Assembly (NCBI GenBank): GCA_000242815.2
Contig: AHHB01000028.1
Coordinates: forward strand, 478,259 to 542,258
Length of the DNA: 64,000 nt
Direction of reading: 5' to 3'
DNA from: Janthinobacterium lividum PAMC 25724
GTDB lineage: Bacteria > Pseudomonadota > Gammaproteobacteria > Burkholderiales > Burkholderiaceae_D
In this document: positions 1-14,400 of the stretch, piece after piece
How positions within the stretch are numbered: the stretch's first letter is position 1
How the letters are laid out: each line of letters starts with the position of its first letter
Notes under the pieces: generated by a model
Database searches by the model: none
What the model was told of the DNA's origin: nothing
What the model saw: the letters and a program-made list of their open reading frames with translations, nothing else
Program-made: the position numbers and the translations under genes

Positions 1-2123
1 AGGTGTGACACATCGCCGCCAAACGAGCCAGGAGCAGCCACGCCGACCAGCGCGTTCATGTTGGCGCCATCGATGTAGACCTGGCCGCCGTGCGAATGGA
101 TGATCTCGCACAGTTCCTGGATGCCTTCTTCAAATACGCCGTGGGTGGATGGGTAGGTGACCATCACGCAGGCCAGGTTGGCGCTGTGCTGTTCCGCTTT
201 CGCCTTCAGGTCGGCCAAGTCCACGTTGCCATTGGCATCGCAGCTGGTGACGACCACCTGCATGCCGACCATATTGGCCGATGCGGGGTTGGTGCCGTGC
301 GCCGACGAGGGAATCAAACAAATGTTGCGGTGGCCATCGCCGCGCGACTCGTGGTAAGCCTTGATCACCAAGAGGCCTGCGTATTCGCCTTGCGAGCCGG
401 CGTTTGGCTGCAGCGAGACGGCCGCATAGCCCGTCAGCGCACATAGCATCTCTTCCAGTTGCGCGATCATTTCGCGGTAGCCCACGGTTTGCGCATCTGG
501 CGCGAACGGGTGGATGTTCGAGAACTCGGGCCAGGTGACGGGGATCATTTCGCTCGTCGCGTTCAGCTTCATGGTGCACGAGCCAAGCGGGATCATGGTG
601 CGGTCCAGCGCCAGGTCCTTGTCGGCCAGGCTGCGCAGGTAGCGCAGCATCTCGTGTTCCGAGTGGTAGCTGTTGAAGACGGGGTGGGTCAGGTAGGCGC
701 TGGTGCGGCTCAGCTGCGCCGGCAGGGTGCTGGTCACATTCGCTTCGACGGCGTCCAGGCTTGGCGCGGCAGGCGCGTTGGCCAGGCCGTGCGCGAACAC
801 TTTCCACAGCAGCGCCATATCGTCACGCGTGGTGGTTTCATCGAGCGACACGCCGACGTGTGTGGCATCGATTTTGCGCAGGTTGACGCCATGCGCGATG
901 GCCGTCGCGTGCAATTGCGCCGCATCGGCGACGTTGATGGTCAGGGTGTCGAAATAGCTCGCGTTGACGACGCCATAACCGAGGGTCTTCAGGTTGGCGG
1001 CCAGCACGCCCGTAAAGCGGTGCACGCGCTGGGCGATCTTCAGCAAGCCGGCGGGGCCGTGGTAGACGGCGTACATCGAAGCCATTACGGCCAGCAGCAC
1101 TTGCGCCGTGCAGATGTTGGATGTGGCTTTTTCGCGGCGGATATGCTGTTCGCGCGTTTGCAGGGCCAGGCGATATGCCTTGTTGCCTTGCGCATCGACG
1201 GTCACGCCGACCAGGCGGCCCGACATGCTGCGCTTGAATTCATCGCGCGTGGACAAATAGCCGGCATGCGGGCCGCCGAAGCCGAGCGGTACGCCAAAGC
1301 GCTGGCTGTTGCCGACGACAACGTCTGCACCCCATTCGCCCGGTGGTGTAAGCATGGTCAGGGCCAGCAGGTCGGCCGCGACGATGACCATGGTGCCATT
1401 CGCGTGCAGTTTTTCCACGCCGGCGCGGTAATCGCGCACGACACCGTTGACGCCAGGGTATTGCAGCAGCACGCCGAAGCAAGCGTCCAGCGATTCGATT
1501 TCCGCAGGATTGAAGGTACGCACTTCGATGCCGATCGGCTGGGCGCGCGTTTGCACCACTTCCAGCGTTTGCGGCAGAACGTCATTGGCCACGTACAGCA
1601 CGGTCGACTTCGACTTGCCCACGCGCTGGATCAAGGTCATCGCTTCGGCCGCGGCCGTGCCTTCGTCCAGCATCGAAGCATTCGAGATGCCCATGCCGGT
1701 GAGGTCCGTGATCACTTGCTGGAAGTTCAGGATCGCCTCCAGGCGGCCTTGCGAAATCTCGGGCTGGTATGGCGTGTACGCCGTATACCAGGCGGGGTTT
1801 TCAAAGATGTTGCGCAGTACGACGCCAGGCGTAAAGGTGTTGTAATAACCCTGGCCAATCAGCGATTTCAATACCTGGTTCTTGCCGGCGATGGCTTTCA
1901 GGCGTGACAAGGCTTCCTGTTCCGGCATCGGCTGCGAGTAGGCGCCCAATGGCAGGGTGCCCTTGTTGCGGATGTTGGCCGGCACCAGGGCATCGATCAG
2001 CGCGGCGCGCGATGGATAGCCGAGGCTCGCCAGCATGGCTTGCTGTTCGGTGGAAGAGGGGCCGATGTGGCGGGCGATGAAGGCATCGCGTGCTTCGAGT
2101 TGGGTCAGGCTGGTGCGGGTCAT
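1..2123 (-). CDS. gcvP: Glycine dehydrogenase (decarboxylating), P protein of glycine cleavage; 3' end outside window
   Basis: GcvP is the PLP-dependent P protein that decarboxylates glycine and passes the aminomethyl group to lipoyl-GcvH. Translating the minus strand from the ATG at 2121-2123 gives [15 protein letters not shown] and one uninterrupted frame of about 707 residues to the window edge; family members are about 950-960 residues. Visible family landmarks include [29 protein letters not shown] and, near the edge, [10 protein letters not shown] followed by DVSHL. In the family the next residues are NLHKTF with the PLP lysine, so the catalytic lysine should lie only a few codons beyond base 1. 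It is the last gene of the gcvT-gcvH-gcvP operon, 112 bases after gcvH, with a perfect hairpin in that gap. Identity is secure; the C-terminus is not seen. Confidence 0.97.
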   Translation of the reverse strand, partial: MTRTSLTQLEARDAFIARHIGPSSTEQQAMLASLGYPSRAALIDALVPANIRNKGTLPLGAYSQPMPEQEALSRLKAIAGKNQVLKSLIGQGYYNTFTPGVVLRNIFENPAWYTAYTPYQPEISQGRLEAILNFQQVITDLTGMGISNASMLDEGTAAAEAMTLIQRVGKSKSTVLYVANDVLPQTLEVVQTRAQPIGIEVRTFNPAEIESLDACFGVLLQYPGVNGVVRDYRAGVEKLHANGTMVIVAADLLALTMLTPPGEWGADVVVGNSQRFGVPLGFGGPHAGYLSTRDEFKRSMSGRLVGVTVDAQGNKAYRLALQTREQHIRREKATSNICTAQVLLAVMASMYAVYHGPAGLLKIAQRVHRFTGVLAANLKTLGYGVVNASYFDTLTINVADAAQLHATAIAHGVNLRKIDATHVGVSLDETTTRDDMALLWKVFAHGLANAPAAPSLDAVEANVTSTLPAQLSRTSAYLTHPVFNSYHSEHEMLRYLRSLADKDLALDRTMIPLGSCTMKLNATSEMIPVTWPEFSNIHPFAPDAQTVGYREMIAQLEEMLCALTGYAAVSLQPNAGSQGEYAGLLVIKAYHESRGDGHRNICLIPSSAHGTNPASANMVGMQVVVTSCDANGNVDLADLKAKAEQHSANLACVMVTYPSTHGVFEEGIQELCEIIHSHGGQVYIDGANMNALVGVAAPGSFGGDVSH

Positions 2124-2200
2124 GATATAGAGGCCAAAAAAGACTGAAAAACCGGAATGCGGCGCGCGGGCGCTGCTGTAATTTGTTGCAACCAAAGCAA

Positions 2201-2222
2201 ACGGGCCGCAAACGCGGCCCGT
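2201..2222 (-). terminator. Perfect hairpin between gcvH and gcvP
   Basis: Two perfectly complementary 9-base arms (ACGGGCCGC and GCGGCCCGT) enclose a 4-base loop just after the gcvH stop. Read on the minus strand it is followed by TTTGCTTTGG, a weak U-rich tail. It could cause partial termination or stabilise the upstream gcvT-gcvH message relative to gcvP. The function is inferred; the pairing is seen directly. Confidence 0.5.
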
Positions 2223-2235
2223 GAATCACACGCGA

Positions 2236-2616
2236 TTAAGCGCTGGTGGTGGCGCCATAGGCGGCAGCGTCGAGCAAGCCGTCCAGGGCCGACACGTCCG
2301 CTGGCTTGATCTTGAACAGCCAGTTGGCATAGGCATCGGCGTTGATCGACTCTGGCGAGTTGACGACGTCGTCGTTGACGGCTACAACTTCGCCGGCCAC
2401 TGGCGCGTAGATGTCGCTCGCTGCCTTGACCGATTCCACCACGGCGGCGTCGTCGCCGGCACCGTAGGTATTGCCCACGTCAGGCAGTTCGACGAAGACG
2501 ATGTCGCCCAGGGCGTCCTGCGCGTACTCGGTGATGCCGACGGTGACGGTACCGTCGCCTTCAAGGCGTACCCATTCGTGGGAAGCGGTGTACTTCAGGT
2601 CTGCAGGAATGTTCAT
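2236..2616 (-). CDS. gcvH: Glycine cleavage system H protein (lipoyl carrier)
   Basis: GcvH is the small lipoylated shuttle protein that carries the aminomethyl group between GcvP, GcvT and the dihydrolipoamide dehydrogenase. The 126-residue protein has the usual length and the lipoylation motif ESVKAASD with the modified lysine at K64. The N-terminal [20 protein letters not shown] is typical of the family. The start codon is preceded by CTGGAG at suitable spacing. It lies 69 bases after gcvT and before gcvP in the usual operon order, so it should be controlled by the glycine riboswitch upstream of gcvT. Confidence 0.98.
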   Translation of the reverse strand: MNIPADLKYTASHEWVRLEGDGTVTVGITEYAQDALGDIVFVELPDVGNTYGAGDDAAVVESVKAASDIYAPVAGEVVAVNDDVVNSPESINADAYANWLFKIKPADVSALDGLLDAAAYGATTSA

Positions 2617-2685
2617 GTGTGGCTCCAGAGGGTAAGTGTTCGTTATTGATGATGTTTGTTCGGTCTTGCGGGCGGCTCTAATCGC

Positions 2686-3807
2686 TTACGCAGCCAGGAT
2701 TTTACCGTTGCGCACGAAAGGCAGCTTGACGACGGAGGCGGCCAGTTGCTTGCCGCGGATTTCCACATGCACCGTGTCGCCCACGTTCACGCCGTTGGGC
2801 ACGCGCGCCAGTGCGATCGCCTCTTGCATGGTCGGGCTGAAAGTGCCGCTGGTGATTTCGCCCTTGGCATCGGTGCCGGCGATGATGACTTGTTGATGGG
2901 CGCGCAGCACGCCGCCTTTTTCGCGCAGGATCAGGCCGACGAATTGCGCATTCTGGCCTTGGGCCAGCAGGGCAGCCTTGCCGCTGAAGTCGCGCTCGCT
3001 GACGAGGTCGATGGTCCAGGCCAGGCCTGCGTCGAGCGGGTTGACGCTTTCATCCATGTCCTGGCCGTACAGGTTCATGCCCGCTTCCAGGCGCAGGGTG
3101 TCGCGCGCACCCAAGCCGGCCGGCTTGACGCCAGCGGCGATCAATGCATTCCACAGCGCTTCCACCTGGCTGGCCGATACGCCGATTTCGAAACCGTCTT
3201 CGCCCGTGTAGCCGGTGCGTGCCAGCATGACTTCGCCGAAGGCCGTGTCCTTGACGATGACGACGTTGAAGGGCTTGATGGCTTCGGACGCGGCTTGCGT
3301 TTCCGGCAGTACTTGCCACACCTTGGCGCGCGCGTTCGGGCCTTGCACGGCCACCAGGGCCATGGCGTCATGGCCATCGCGGCGCTCGGTGATCGTCAGG
3401 GCGCTGTGAGTGTTTGTATTTTGCTGCTGCATCCAGGCCACGTCTTTTTCCGCCGTGCCCGCGTTGACGACCAGGCGGAACCAGTTTTCATTGAAGAAGT
3501 AGACGATCAAGTCATCGATGACGGTGCCTTCGGCATTCAACATGCACGAGTACAGGGCCTTGCCCGATACTTGCAGCTTGTCCACGTTATTGGCCAGCAA
3601 GCCGCGCAAAAAAGCGCGTACGTTGGGGCCCTCGATATCGACCACGCACATATGGGATACGTCGAACATGCCGGCATCGCCGCGTACGGCGTTGTGCTCT
3701 TCGATTTGCGAGCCGTAGTTGACGGGCATGTCCCAGCCGCCGAAATCGACCATGCGGGCGCCGAGGGCACGGTGGGCGTTGTTGAGTGGGGTCGCTTTGA
3801 GCGTCAT
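2686..3807 (-). CDS. gcvT: Aminomethyltransferase, T protein of glycine cleavage
   Basis: GcvT transfers the methylene group from aminomethyl-GcvH to tetrahydrofolate and releases ammonia. The 373-residue protein starts [20 protein letters not shown] and contains [35 protein letters not shown] and [15 protein letters not shown], all characteristic of the T-protein folate-binding fold. The frame stays open upstream into the riboswitch, but the start at 3805-3807 is chosen because GAGGAATCC sits just before it and it matches the family N-terminus. It is the first gene of the operon, directly downstream of the glycine riboswitch. Confidence 0.97.
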   Translation of the reverse strand: MTLKATPLNNAHRALGARMVDFGGWDMPVNYGSQIEEHNAVRGDAGMFDVSHMCVVDIEGPNVRAFLRGLLANNVDKLQVSGKALYSCMLNAEGTVIDDLIVYFFNENWFRLVVNAGTAEKDVAWMQQQNTNTHSALTITERRDGHDAMALVAVQGPNARAKVWQVLPETQAASEAIKPFNVVIVKDTAFGEVMLARTGYTGEDGFEIGVSASQVEALWNALIAAGVKPAGLGARDTLRLEAGMNLYGQDMDESVNPLDAGLAWTIDLVSERDFSGKAALLAQGQNAQFVGLILREKGGVLRAHQQVIIAGTDAKGEITSGTFSPTMQEAIALARVPNGVNVGDTVHVEIRGKQLAASVVKLPFVRNGKILAA

Positions 3808-3884
3808 GGATTCCTCGGGACGAAGGTAAAGGGGGAAGTTAACAGAACACGCTAGCCAAACACGGCTTTCTGGCGTGATCACTG

Positions 3885-4095
3885 ACCCCCCTGTCCTTGA
3901 TACCTGAGAGATTACGGGGGGCTTGCCCCGTGCGCCCCTTCGGTGGGCCGCCGGCAATAGCCGCGGCCGCTCTCCAGAGTTGAGCTAAATATGTCGCCAA
4001 AGCAACAACTTTAGTCCGCCTGATCGGTCCTTTTGCCTGAGAGTTTTTGGGTAGTGCCCCTTCGGCGGCAACGCTGGGTTGCCCTCTCCCGATCA
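3885..4095 (-). promoter_or_regulatory. Tandem glycine riboswitch upstream of gcvT
   Basis: Two consecutive aptamer-like blocks on the minus strand precede gcvT. The first (about 4021-4095) reads GATCGGGAGAGGGCAACCC, a CCGAAGGGGC core and CTCTCAGGCAAAAGGACCG. The second (about 3885-3980) has CTCTGGAGAGCGGCC, CACCGAAGGGGC and CTCTCAGGTATCAAGGACAG. These GGAGAG / CCGAAGGGGC / CTCTCAGG.A..AGGAC signatures, with a short linker, are the known glycine riboswitch arrangement. Its position before the glycine-degradation operon fits glycine-activated expression. I see no strong terminator between the second aptamer and gcvT, so control may act on translation; that part is inference. Confidence 0.95.
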
Positions 4096-4104
4096 AGTGT
4101 GAAG

Positions 4105-4133
4105 AATATATGCCAGCAGGGGTATTCTGTCAA
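4105..4133 (-). promoter_or_regulatory. Sigma70-type promoter of the gcv operon
   Basis: On the minus strand a consensus -35 TTGACA (4128-4133) is followed after exactly 17 bases by -10 TATATT (4105-4110). Transcription should start near 4098, right at the first nucleotides of the first glycine aptamer, which supports the assignment. Confidence 0.85.
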
Positions 4134-4280
4134 TCTGTAAAGACGTGCTCCGGAAGCTGCAATTGCGCGGCAGAGGTGCCTGTCGACGGGCTTGGCGGCG
4201 CCGTCATCGCGTGCAAGTGCGCGTCACCTCGTGGCGCAATGGGCTATGATGAAATTCGGGCTTTCTTGCGGGTGGCTGAC

Positions 4281-4889
4281 ATGAACACAATACAAAGCGA
4301 GACGTACAGTAACACTGACAATAACATCGACAACAACACCGAGAACAACACCGGGCAGCACGCTTACTTCACCCTCTCGGGCGACGTCAACAGTGACATG
4401 GTGCGGCGCGTCTTCGACGCCGCAGCCGACATGACGGAAGACAAGCTCAGCGTCGCGCACATCCTGATTCAGTCGAATGGCGGTTATGTCAGCGACGGCA
4501 TCTGTCTGTACAACTTTCTCAGCAAGTTGCCGTTTGACATCATTACCTACAACGCAGGGGCCGTGGCGTCCATTGCCGTCACGCTGTTTCTGGCCGGGCG
4601 GCAGCGCCATGCCAGCGAGACGGCGCGCTTCATGGTGCACAAATCGCATGCCACGGCGTCGCCCGGTTCGCGCCCCGACGCGCTCAGCATCATCGTCGAA
4701 GGCTTGCGCGCCGACGACATGCGCACCGAGCGCATCCTGCGCGACCATGTCAACCTGACGCAAGAGCAATGGCAGGTGCATACCTATTCCGACTTGCACC
4801 TGACGGCGGCCCAGGCGCTGCAAGTGGGCATGATCGAATCGATCCGCGACTTTGCGCCGCCCAAGGGCAAGCGCTTGACGAATATCTGA
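4281..4889 (+). CDS. ClpP-like serine protease (S14 family), stand-alone
   Basis: The 202-residue protein has the ClpP/crotonase-like fold signature: IQSNGGYVSDG (oxyanion and substrate strand), NAGAVASIAVTLFLAG with the nucleophile at S97, FMVHKSH with H120 and YSDLHLTAAQA with D171, so a complete Ser-His-Asp triad is present. It is not the main clpP, because clpX is absent and the sequence is divergent. The N-terminus is an Asn/Thr-rich tail (residues about 8-25, repeated D/E-N-N) that is unusual for ClpP. Start choice is uncertain: an in-frame ATG at 4239 would add 14 residues. It is divergent from the gcv operon. Family membership is clear; the substrate and any unfoldase partner are unknown. 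Confidence 0.8.
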   Translation: MNTIQSETYSNTDNNIDNNTENNTGQHAYFTLSGDVNSDMVRRVFDAAADMTEDKLSVAHILIQSNGGYVSDGICLYNFLSKLPFDIITYNAGAVASIAVTLFLAGRQRHASETARFMVHKSHATASPGSRPDALSIIVEGLRADDMRTERILRDHVNLTQEQWQVHTYSDLHLTAAQALQVGMIESIRDFAPPKGKRLTNI

Positions 4890-5038
4890 CGCGTGTGCGG
4901 CAGCTGCGCAGCGCCTAGTTTCGCTGCGGAAATTTTGTAATCGAATGTAATTCTTTGCTGCAGCACAGCAAAAAGCCGCGCGAAACAGGGCGCAGTCGTG
5001 GCATAGTGCAAGCTGATCATGAAATAAGTGCAGCGACG

Positions 5039-5674
5039 ATGACTTGGTGGAATGGAATTTCTTTTGCGGCCGACATGTCCGTGATGGGGCCGGCTGGCGC
5101 GGCGATTGCCCTGTGGCTGCTGGTGTCGCGCCAGTGGCGCCTGGTGCTCAGCTGGAGCCTTTGGTATGGCGGTGGCTTGGCCCTCGTGGTGCTGTCGAAG
5201 CTGGCCTTCATGAGCTGGGGTGTGGGCAGCAGCGCGCTCGACTTTACTGGCTTCAGCGGTCACGCCATGCGTGCCGGCGCCGTGTTTCCGGTGCTGATGT
5301 ATGTGCTGTTGCAGCGCGCCGAAGCGCGCTGGCGCCACGCCGGCGTGCTGGTCGGCGTGGCGTTTGCCGTGCTGGTGGGCATTTCGCGCGTAGTCGTACA
5401 TGCACACAGCGTATCGGAAGCGGTCAGTGGCTGCGTGCTGGGTCTGGCACTGGCGCTGGGCTTCATGTGGACTGCCCGTGGCGCCGTCAATATCGCCGTC
5501 AGCCACGCGCTGGCGCTGGTCAGTCTGGTACTGATGGTGGTGCTGAGCTTCAAGGCCGAGCCCATGCCGACCGAGCAGTGGCTGCAAGAACTGGCCAAGT
5601 TGCTGTCAGGTCACGAGCACGTTTTTTCCCGCGACGATTGGAAACTCGCACACGATCGCCGCCCGGTCCCTTAA
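5039..5674 (+). CDS. PAP2-like integral membrane phosphatase
   Basis: A 211-residue, strongly hydrophobic protein with about six membrane segments. It carries the second PAP2 motif SGH (residues 73-75) and a third motif SRxxxxxHxxxE (S116, R117, H123, E127); the family normally has Asp at the last position. The first motif KxxxxxxRP is not evident. PAP2 enzymes remove phosphate from lipid phosphates such as undecaprenyl pyrophosphate or phosphatidate. With motif 1 missing and an Asp-to-Glu change, this may be a divergent or specialised member. The start at 5039 is chosen because upstream codons in the frame are hydrophilic and lack family resemblance. It is 149 bases after the ClpP-like gene, with no close functional link visible. 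Confidence 0.65.
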   Translation: MTWWNGISFAADMSVMGPAGAAIALWLLVSRQWRLVLSWSLWYGGGLALVVLSKLAFMSWGVGSSALDFTGFSGHAMRAGAVFPVLMYVLLQRAEARWRHAGVLVGVAFAVLVGISRVVVHAHSVSEAVSGCVLGLALALGFMWTARGAVNIAVSHALALVSLVLMVVLSFKAEPMPTEQWLQELAKLLSGHEHVFSRDDWKLAHDRRPVP

Positions 5675-5863
5675 CTTGGCGCCAGCTGGCCAGCTGCCAT
5701 TTGACGCTGTTGTTTTTTGGCCAGAAAAGCATCAGGAAATGGTATGATGAAGCACTTTTTTTCGGTGAGCGGCCAGGCTGCCATCGCCATGGCGAATATG
5801 AACTGATTATGCGCCCGCTTCGCCGATCTCAACCGCCAGCATAGGCCAGGAACTCTAAAACAC

Positions 5864-8800
5864 GTGCGTCTCTCTTCCATCAAGTTGTCGGGATTTAAGT
5901 CTTTCGTCGATCCCACCAATTTCCAGGTGCCAGGCCAGCTCGTGGGCGTGGTTGGGCCCAATGGCTGTGGCAAGTCGAATATCATCGACGCCGTGCGCTG
6001 GGTGCTGGGCGAATCGAAAGCATCCGAATTGCGCGGCGAGTCGATGCAGGACGTCATCTTCAACGGCTCCACCCACCGCAAGCCAGCCGGGCGCGCTTCC
6101 GTGGAGCTGGTGTTCGACAATAACGATGGCAAGGCGTCCGGCCAGTGGGGCCAGTACGCCGAGATCGCCGTCAAGCGCACCCTGACGCGCGACGGCACCT
6201 CCACCTATTACATCAATGGCCAGCCCGTGCGCCGGCGCGACATCCAGGATATTTTCCTCGGTACGGGCCTCGGTCCGCGCGCCTACGCCATCATCGGCCA
6301 GGGCATGATTTCGCGCATCATCGAATCGCGCCCTGAAGAATTGCGCGTCTTCCTCGAAGAAGCGGCCGGTGTGTCGAAATACAAGGAGCGTCGCCGCGAG
6401 ACGGAAAACCGCTTGCACGATACGCGTGAGAATTTGTTGCGCGTGGAAGATATTTTGCGCGAACTTAATGCCAACCTGGAAAAGCTCGAAGCGCAGGCGG
6501 CCGTTGCCACCCGCTTCCACACCCTGCAGGCGGACCAGGAAGAAAAGCAGAAACTCTTGTGGCTACTGCGCAAGAATGAGGCGCACAACGAGCAGACGCG
6601 CTATGCCCGTGAGGTCGAACAGGCACAGACGGATCTGGAAGAGCAGACGGCCAAGCTGCGCAACGTGGAATTGACACTCGAGCAGATGCGCCAGGCGCAC
6701 TTTGCTGTCGGCGACCGTTTACATACGGCGCAGGGCCATCTGTATCAGACGAATGCGGAAATCGGCAGCCTGGAAGCGCAGATCAAGTTCGTCATCGAAT
6801 CGCGCGCCCGCCTGCAGGCCCAGCTAGCCACATTGACGGCCCAGCGCGACCAATGGAGCAGCCAAGGCGACGAGTACCAGGAGCAGATCGAAGAGGCGCA
6901 ATTTCACCTCGAAGAGCTCGCTGCCAAGGTTGAGCAAGCGCAAATGATGGCCGAACAGAAGGGCGAGCAATTGCCAGAGCTGGACGCGGCCTGGCGCGCG
7001 GCGCAGAACAAGAGCACGGAATCGCGTGCGCGCATCATGCAGGCCCAGCAGCAGCTGGAACTGGAATCGGCGCACCAGCGCAACGCCTCGAACATCCTGG
7101 CCAGCCTGTTGACGCGCCGCGAGCGCTTGCAGCAGGAAAAAAATAGCTTGAGCCTGCCCGATAGCAGCCATCTGGAAAACCTGAAGCTGCAACTGGAAGA
7201 GAAGCAGCAAACCCTGGAAGAACAGGGTTTCTATCTGGAAGAGGCTTTGGAGCAGCAGCCCAAGCTGGAGCAGGAACGGGCCGCAGCGCAGGCGCAAGTC
7301 AATGCCGAAACAAACGCTAACGCCCAGCTCGAAGCGCGTCTTTCTGCTTTGAAACAATTGCAGGAACGCGTGCAGACCCAGGGCAAGGTGCAGCCATGGC
7401 TGAAAAAGCACGAACTCGACACCTTGCCGCGCCTGTGGCAAAAGCTGCAGATCGAGGCGGGCTGGGAAGCGGCCATGGAGTCGATCCTGCGCGAGCGCAC
7501 GTCGGCCTTGCAGCTGTCAAATATCGATTGGGCCAAGGCCTTTTTTGCCGATGCGCCGCCGGCCAAGCTGGCCCTGTACGCGCCGTCGACGGTGGCGCCG
7601 CTGCCCGTGGCGGAAGTGGCGGGACTGAAACCGTTCCTGAACTTGCTAAAACTCAACGATCCGGGTTTGCGCGGCTTGCTGCAAGATTGGCTGCACAATG
7701 CCTATGCCGTGGAAGACGCGGCCGAAGCGCTGGCCGAACGTGCCAAGTTGCCGCCAGGCGGCTATTTTGTCACCAGGCTTGGACATGTGGTGACGGCTTC
7801 CAGCGTGCGTTTCTATGCTGCCGATTCTGAGCAGGAAGGCATGTTGGGGCGCCAGCAGGAAATCGAGAATATAGGCAAACAATTGCGCGCCCAGCAATTG
7901 CTCGCCGAAGAGGCGCGCGCCCGAGCCGTGCGGGCCGATGCTGCCGTCGCCAGCCTCACGCGCAATCTCTCGGACTTGCGCTTGCGCATACAGCAACTGA
8001 CGTCTGCCGTGCATACGCTGCAACTCGATGTGGTGAAATTGTCGGAAGTCGAAGCGCGCTTCAACCAGCGCAGCACGCAGATCGGCGCTGACCTGTTTGA
8101 AATCGCCGCGCAGGAAGCCGAACAGATGCAGGCCAAGCTGGAATCGGAAGAGAAATTCGAACAGCTGGACATGGAACTGGGCAACTTGCAGGAAGCTCAC
8201 GAAGACGGCCATACCGACTTTTTGCGCAAGGAACAGCTTTTGTCCGAAGCGCGCGAAGCCTTGCGCGACCTGGAGCGAAACGCCAAGGACACGGAATACG
8301 CAGAAAAAGCCCAGCGCGCCAAGATCGAGGAATTGCGCCGCAATATCGCCACGGCAAGCACGCAGGCACAGCAAGTGACGGCCAGCCTGCAGGCGGGCGA
8401 ACTGGAGCTGGCCAACCTGGAAAACGGCGCCGCCGCCGATGGCTTGCAGGACTTGCTCGAGCGCCGCACCACGCAGGAGCGGGCGCTGGCGGACGCGCGC
8501 CATGAACTGGACCAGATCACCCAGCAGCTGCGCCTGTCCGAAGATGCGCGCACGCAATCGGAGCGCAGCTTGCAGCCGCAGCGCGACAAGATCATGGAAA
8601 TGCAGCTCAAGGAGCAAGCCGCGCGTCTGAACCAGGAGCAATTCGCCCAGCAATTGCTGGAATCGGGCGCCGATGAAGCGCTGCTGACGGAAAAGTTGCA
8701 TCCGGACATGCGGCCCTCGTATCTGCAGGGCGAAGTCACGCGCCTGACGAACGCCATCACGGGCCTGGGCGCCGTGAACCTGGCTGCGCTGGACGAATTG

Positions 8801-9387
8801 GCACAGGCATCCGAGCGCAAGAATTTCCTCGACGCTCAAAATGCCGACCTGACGGAAGCGATCAACACCCTGGAAGACGCGATCCACAAGATCGACAAGG
8901 AAACGCGCGACTTGCTGCAAGATACGTTCGACAAGGTCAACCACCACTTTTCCGAGCTGTTTCCCATCCTCTTTGGTGGCGGGCAGGCCAAGCTGACCAT
9001 GACGGGCGACGAAATTCTCGATTCCGGTGTACAAGTCATGGCGCAGCCTCCCGGCAAGAAAAATGCCACCATTCACCTGTTGTCCGGTGGAGAGAAGGCG
9101 CTGACGGCGACCGCATTGGTGTTTTCCATGTTCCGCCTCAATCCTGCGCCGTTCTGCCTGCTCGACGAAGTCGATGCGCCGCTCGATGATTCGAACACGG
9201 AACGCTTTTGCCGCATGGTCAAGCGCATGTCCGACCAGACCCAATTCCTTTTCATTTCGCATAACAAGATTGCGATGGAAATGGCCCATCAATTGATCGG
9301 TGTGACGATGCAGGAGCAGGGCGTATCGCGCATCGTGGCGGTGGACATGGAGTCCGCCGCAAATTTTGCTACCGAGGCACAAGCAGC

Positions 9388-9391
<4 letters not shown>
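5864..9391 (+). CDS. smc: Chromosome segregation ATPase SMC
   Basis: SMC forms the ring-shaped condensin core that compacts and segregates the chromosome. The 1175-residue protein has the N-terminal Walker A GPNGCGKSN (residues 31-39), two long Glu/Gln/Ala-rich coiled coils (about 170-500 and 660-1000), a hinge between them with GYFVTRLGHVV near 630-645, and the C-terminal ABC signature LSGGEKALTATAL followed by Walker B FCLLDEVDAPLDD. The start is a GTG at 5864 that matches the family N-terminus MRLSSIKLSGFKSFVDPT. It overlaps zipA by four bases (ATGA), so the two are translationally coupled. Confidence 0.97.
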
Positions 9392-12929
<3,538 letters not shown>

Positions 12930-12963
12930 TCATTCAACATCTTACAGAAGCTACAGAAGACCC

Positions 12964-13857
12964 ATGAAAAAAATTAGAAAAGCAGTCTTTCCCGTCGCTG
13001 GCCTGGGCAGCCGTTTCTTGCCTGCGACCAAGGCGCAACCGAAGGAGATGTTGCCCATTGTCGATAAACCACTGATTCAGTACGCAGTGGAGGAAGCGGT
13101 GGCGGCAGGCATCACGGAAATGATCTTCATTACGGGTCGCAACAAGCGCGCCATCGAAGACCATTTCGACACGGCCTACGAGCTGGAGTCGGAGCTGGAA
13201 GCGGCAGGCAAACGGCAGTTGCTCGACATGGTGCAAAACATCATTCCTAAGCACATCAATTGCATTTACATACGCCAGTCGGCACCGCTGGGCCTGGGGC
13301 ACGCGGTGCTGTGCGCCCGTCCCGTGATCGGTGACGAACCGTTCGCGGTCTTGCTGGCCGACGATTTCATGGACGTGGAAGAGGGCGTGCGCCCGGTGCT
13401 GGCGCAAATGGCCGATGTCTTCCAGTATGAAAATTGCTCGCTGCTGGCGGTGCAGGACGTGCCGCGCGCGGAAACCAAGCAGTACGGTATCGTGTCGGCA
13501 AAAAATTATCAGCCCGACCTGGAACTGGTTTCGGCCATCGTGGAAAAACCTGCGCCCGAAGTGGCGCCATCGACCCTGGCCGTGGTGGGCCGTTATGTGT
13601 TGACCAGCCGCATCTTCGGCCACCTGGAAAATATCGGTACCGGCGCCGGTGGCGAAATCCAGTTGACGGACGGTATCGCCGCCCTGATGCGCGAAGAGCG
13701 CGTGTTGGCATATCGTTACCAAGGGCAGCGCTATGATTGCGGCTCCAAGCTTGGCTATCTGAAGGCCAGCATGGCGATGGGCATGAAACATCCGGAAACG
13801 GGCGCCGCCTTCCGTACTTACTTGCAAGAAATGCAGTCGACATTGGACGCAAAATGA
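12964..13857 (+). CDS. galU: UTP-glucose-1-phosphate uridylyltransferase
   Basis: GalU makes UDP-glucose from UTP and glucose 1-phosphate for envelope polysaccharides and sugar interconversion. The 297-residue protein has the nucleotide-binding motif [18 protein letters not shown] (residues 12-29), the [10 protein letters not shown] segment and [11 protein letters not shown]. Length is as expected. The ATG at 12964 follows ligA by 34 bases; an in-frame extension upstream overlaps ligA and lacks homology. Its stop overlaps the def start (ATGA), which implies coupled translation. Confidence 0.97.
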   Translation: MKKIRKAVFPVAGLGSRFLPATKAQPKEMLPIVDKPLIQYAVEEAVAAGITEMIFITGRNKRAIEDHFDTAYELESELEAAGKRQLLDMVQNIIPKHINCIYIRQSAPLGLGHAVLCARPVIGDEPFAVLLADDFMDVEEGVRPVLAQMADVFQYENCSLLAVQDVPRAETKQYGIVSAKNYQPDLELVSAIVEKPAPEVAPSTLAVVGRYVLTSRIFGHLENIGTGAGGEIQLTDGIAALMREERVLAYRYQGQRYDCGSKLGYLKASMAMGMKHPETGAAFRTYLQEMQSTLDAK

Positions 13858-14390
13858 CCGTACGCGACATTTTGAAGATGGGCGATCCGCGCCTGCTGCG
13901 CATGGCAGAGCCAGTGCGCGACTTCGATACGCCCGAATTGCACGCCTTGATCGCCGACATGTTCGATACCATGCATGCCGCCAATGGCGCTGGCTTGGCG
14001 GCGCCGCAGATCGGCGTCAATCTGCAGTTGGTGATTTACGGCTTCAAGAATAATCTGCGCTATCCCGATGCGCCGCAAGTGCCGGAGACCGTGCTGATCA
14101 ACCCTGTGCTGACGCCTCTGACGCAGCGTAAGGAAGAGGGTTTCGAGGGCTGCCTGTCCGTGCCCGGCTTGCGCGGTAGCGTGCCGCGCTGGAGCGAACT
14201 GCACTACGAAGGCGCGGACCAGTTTGGCCAGCCCATCAGCCGCGACTGCGACGGCTTCCATGCCCGCGTGGTGCAGCATGAAGTGGACCATCTGCACGGT
14301 ATTTTGTATCCGATGCGTATCGTTGATTTTACGCAATTCGGCTATACCGAGGTCATGTTTCCCGATCTCGATCCGAACGACGACGACTAG
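13854..14390 (+). CDS. def: Peptide deformylase
   Basis: Def removes the formyl group from nascent protein N-termini. The 178-residue protein carries all three motifs: [10 protein letters not shown] (residues 45-54), EGCLSVP (98-104, metal ligand C100) and QHEVDHLHG (141-149, ligands H142 and H146, catalytic E143). The start is set by the ATGA overlap with galU. This is probably an additional deformylase copy, because it is not next to fmt; that is inference from context only. Confidence 0.95.
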   Translation: MTVRDILKMGDPRLLRMAEPVRDFDTPELHALIADMFDTMHAANGAGLAAPQIGVNLQLVIYGFKNNLRYPDAPQVPETVLINPVLTPLTQRKEEGFEGCLSVPGLRGSVPRWSELHYEGADQFGQPISRDCDGFHARVVQHEVDHLHGILYPMRIVDFTQFGYTEVMFPDLDPNDDD

Positions 14391-14400
14391 GCCGCCGACA

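Noticed and set aside
4047..4280. Upstream extension of the ClpP-like frame to 4047
   Set aside because: It overlaps the glycine riboswitch and the gcv promoter and has no protease homology. The start at 4281 (or 4239) is more sensible.
5720..5760. TATGAT at about 5742 as a promoter for smc
   Set aside because: No acceptable -35 at 16-18 bases; the evidence was too weak to list.
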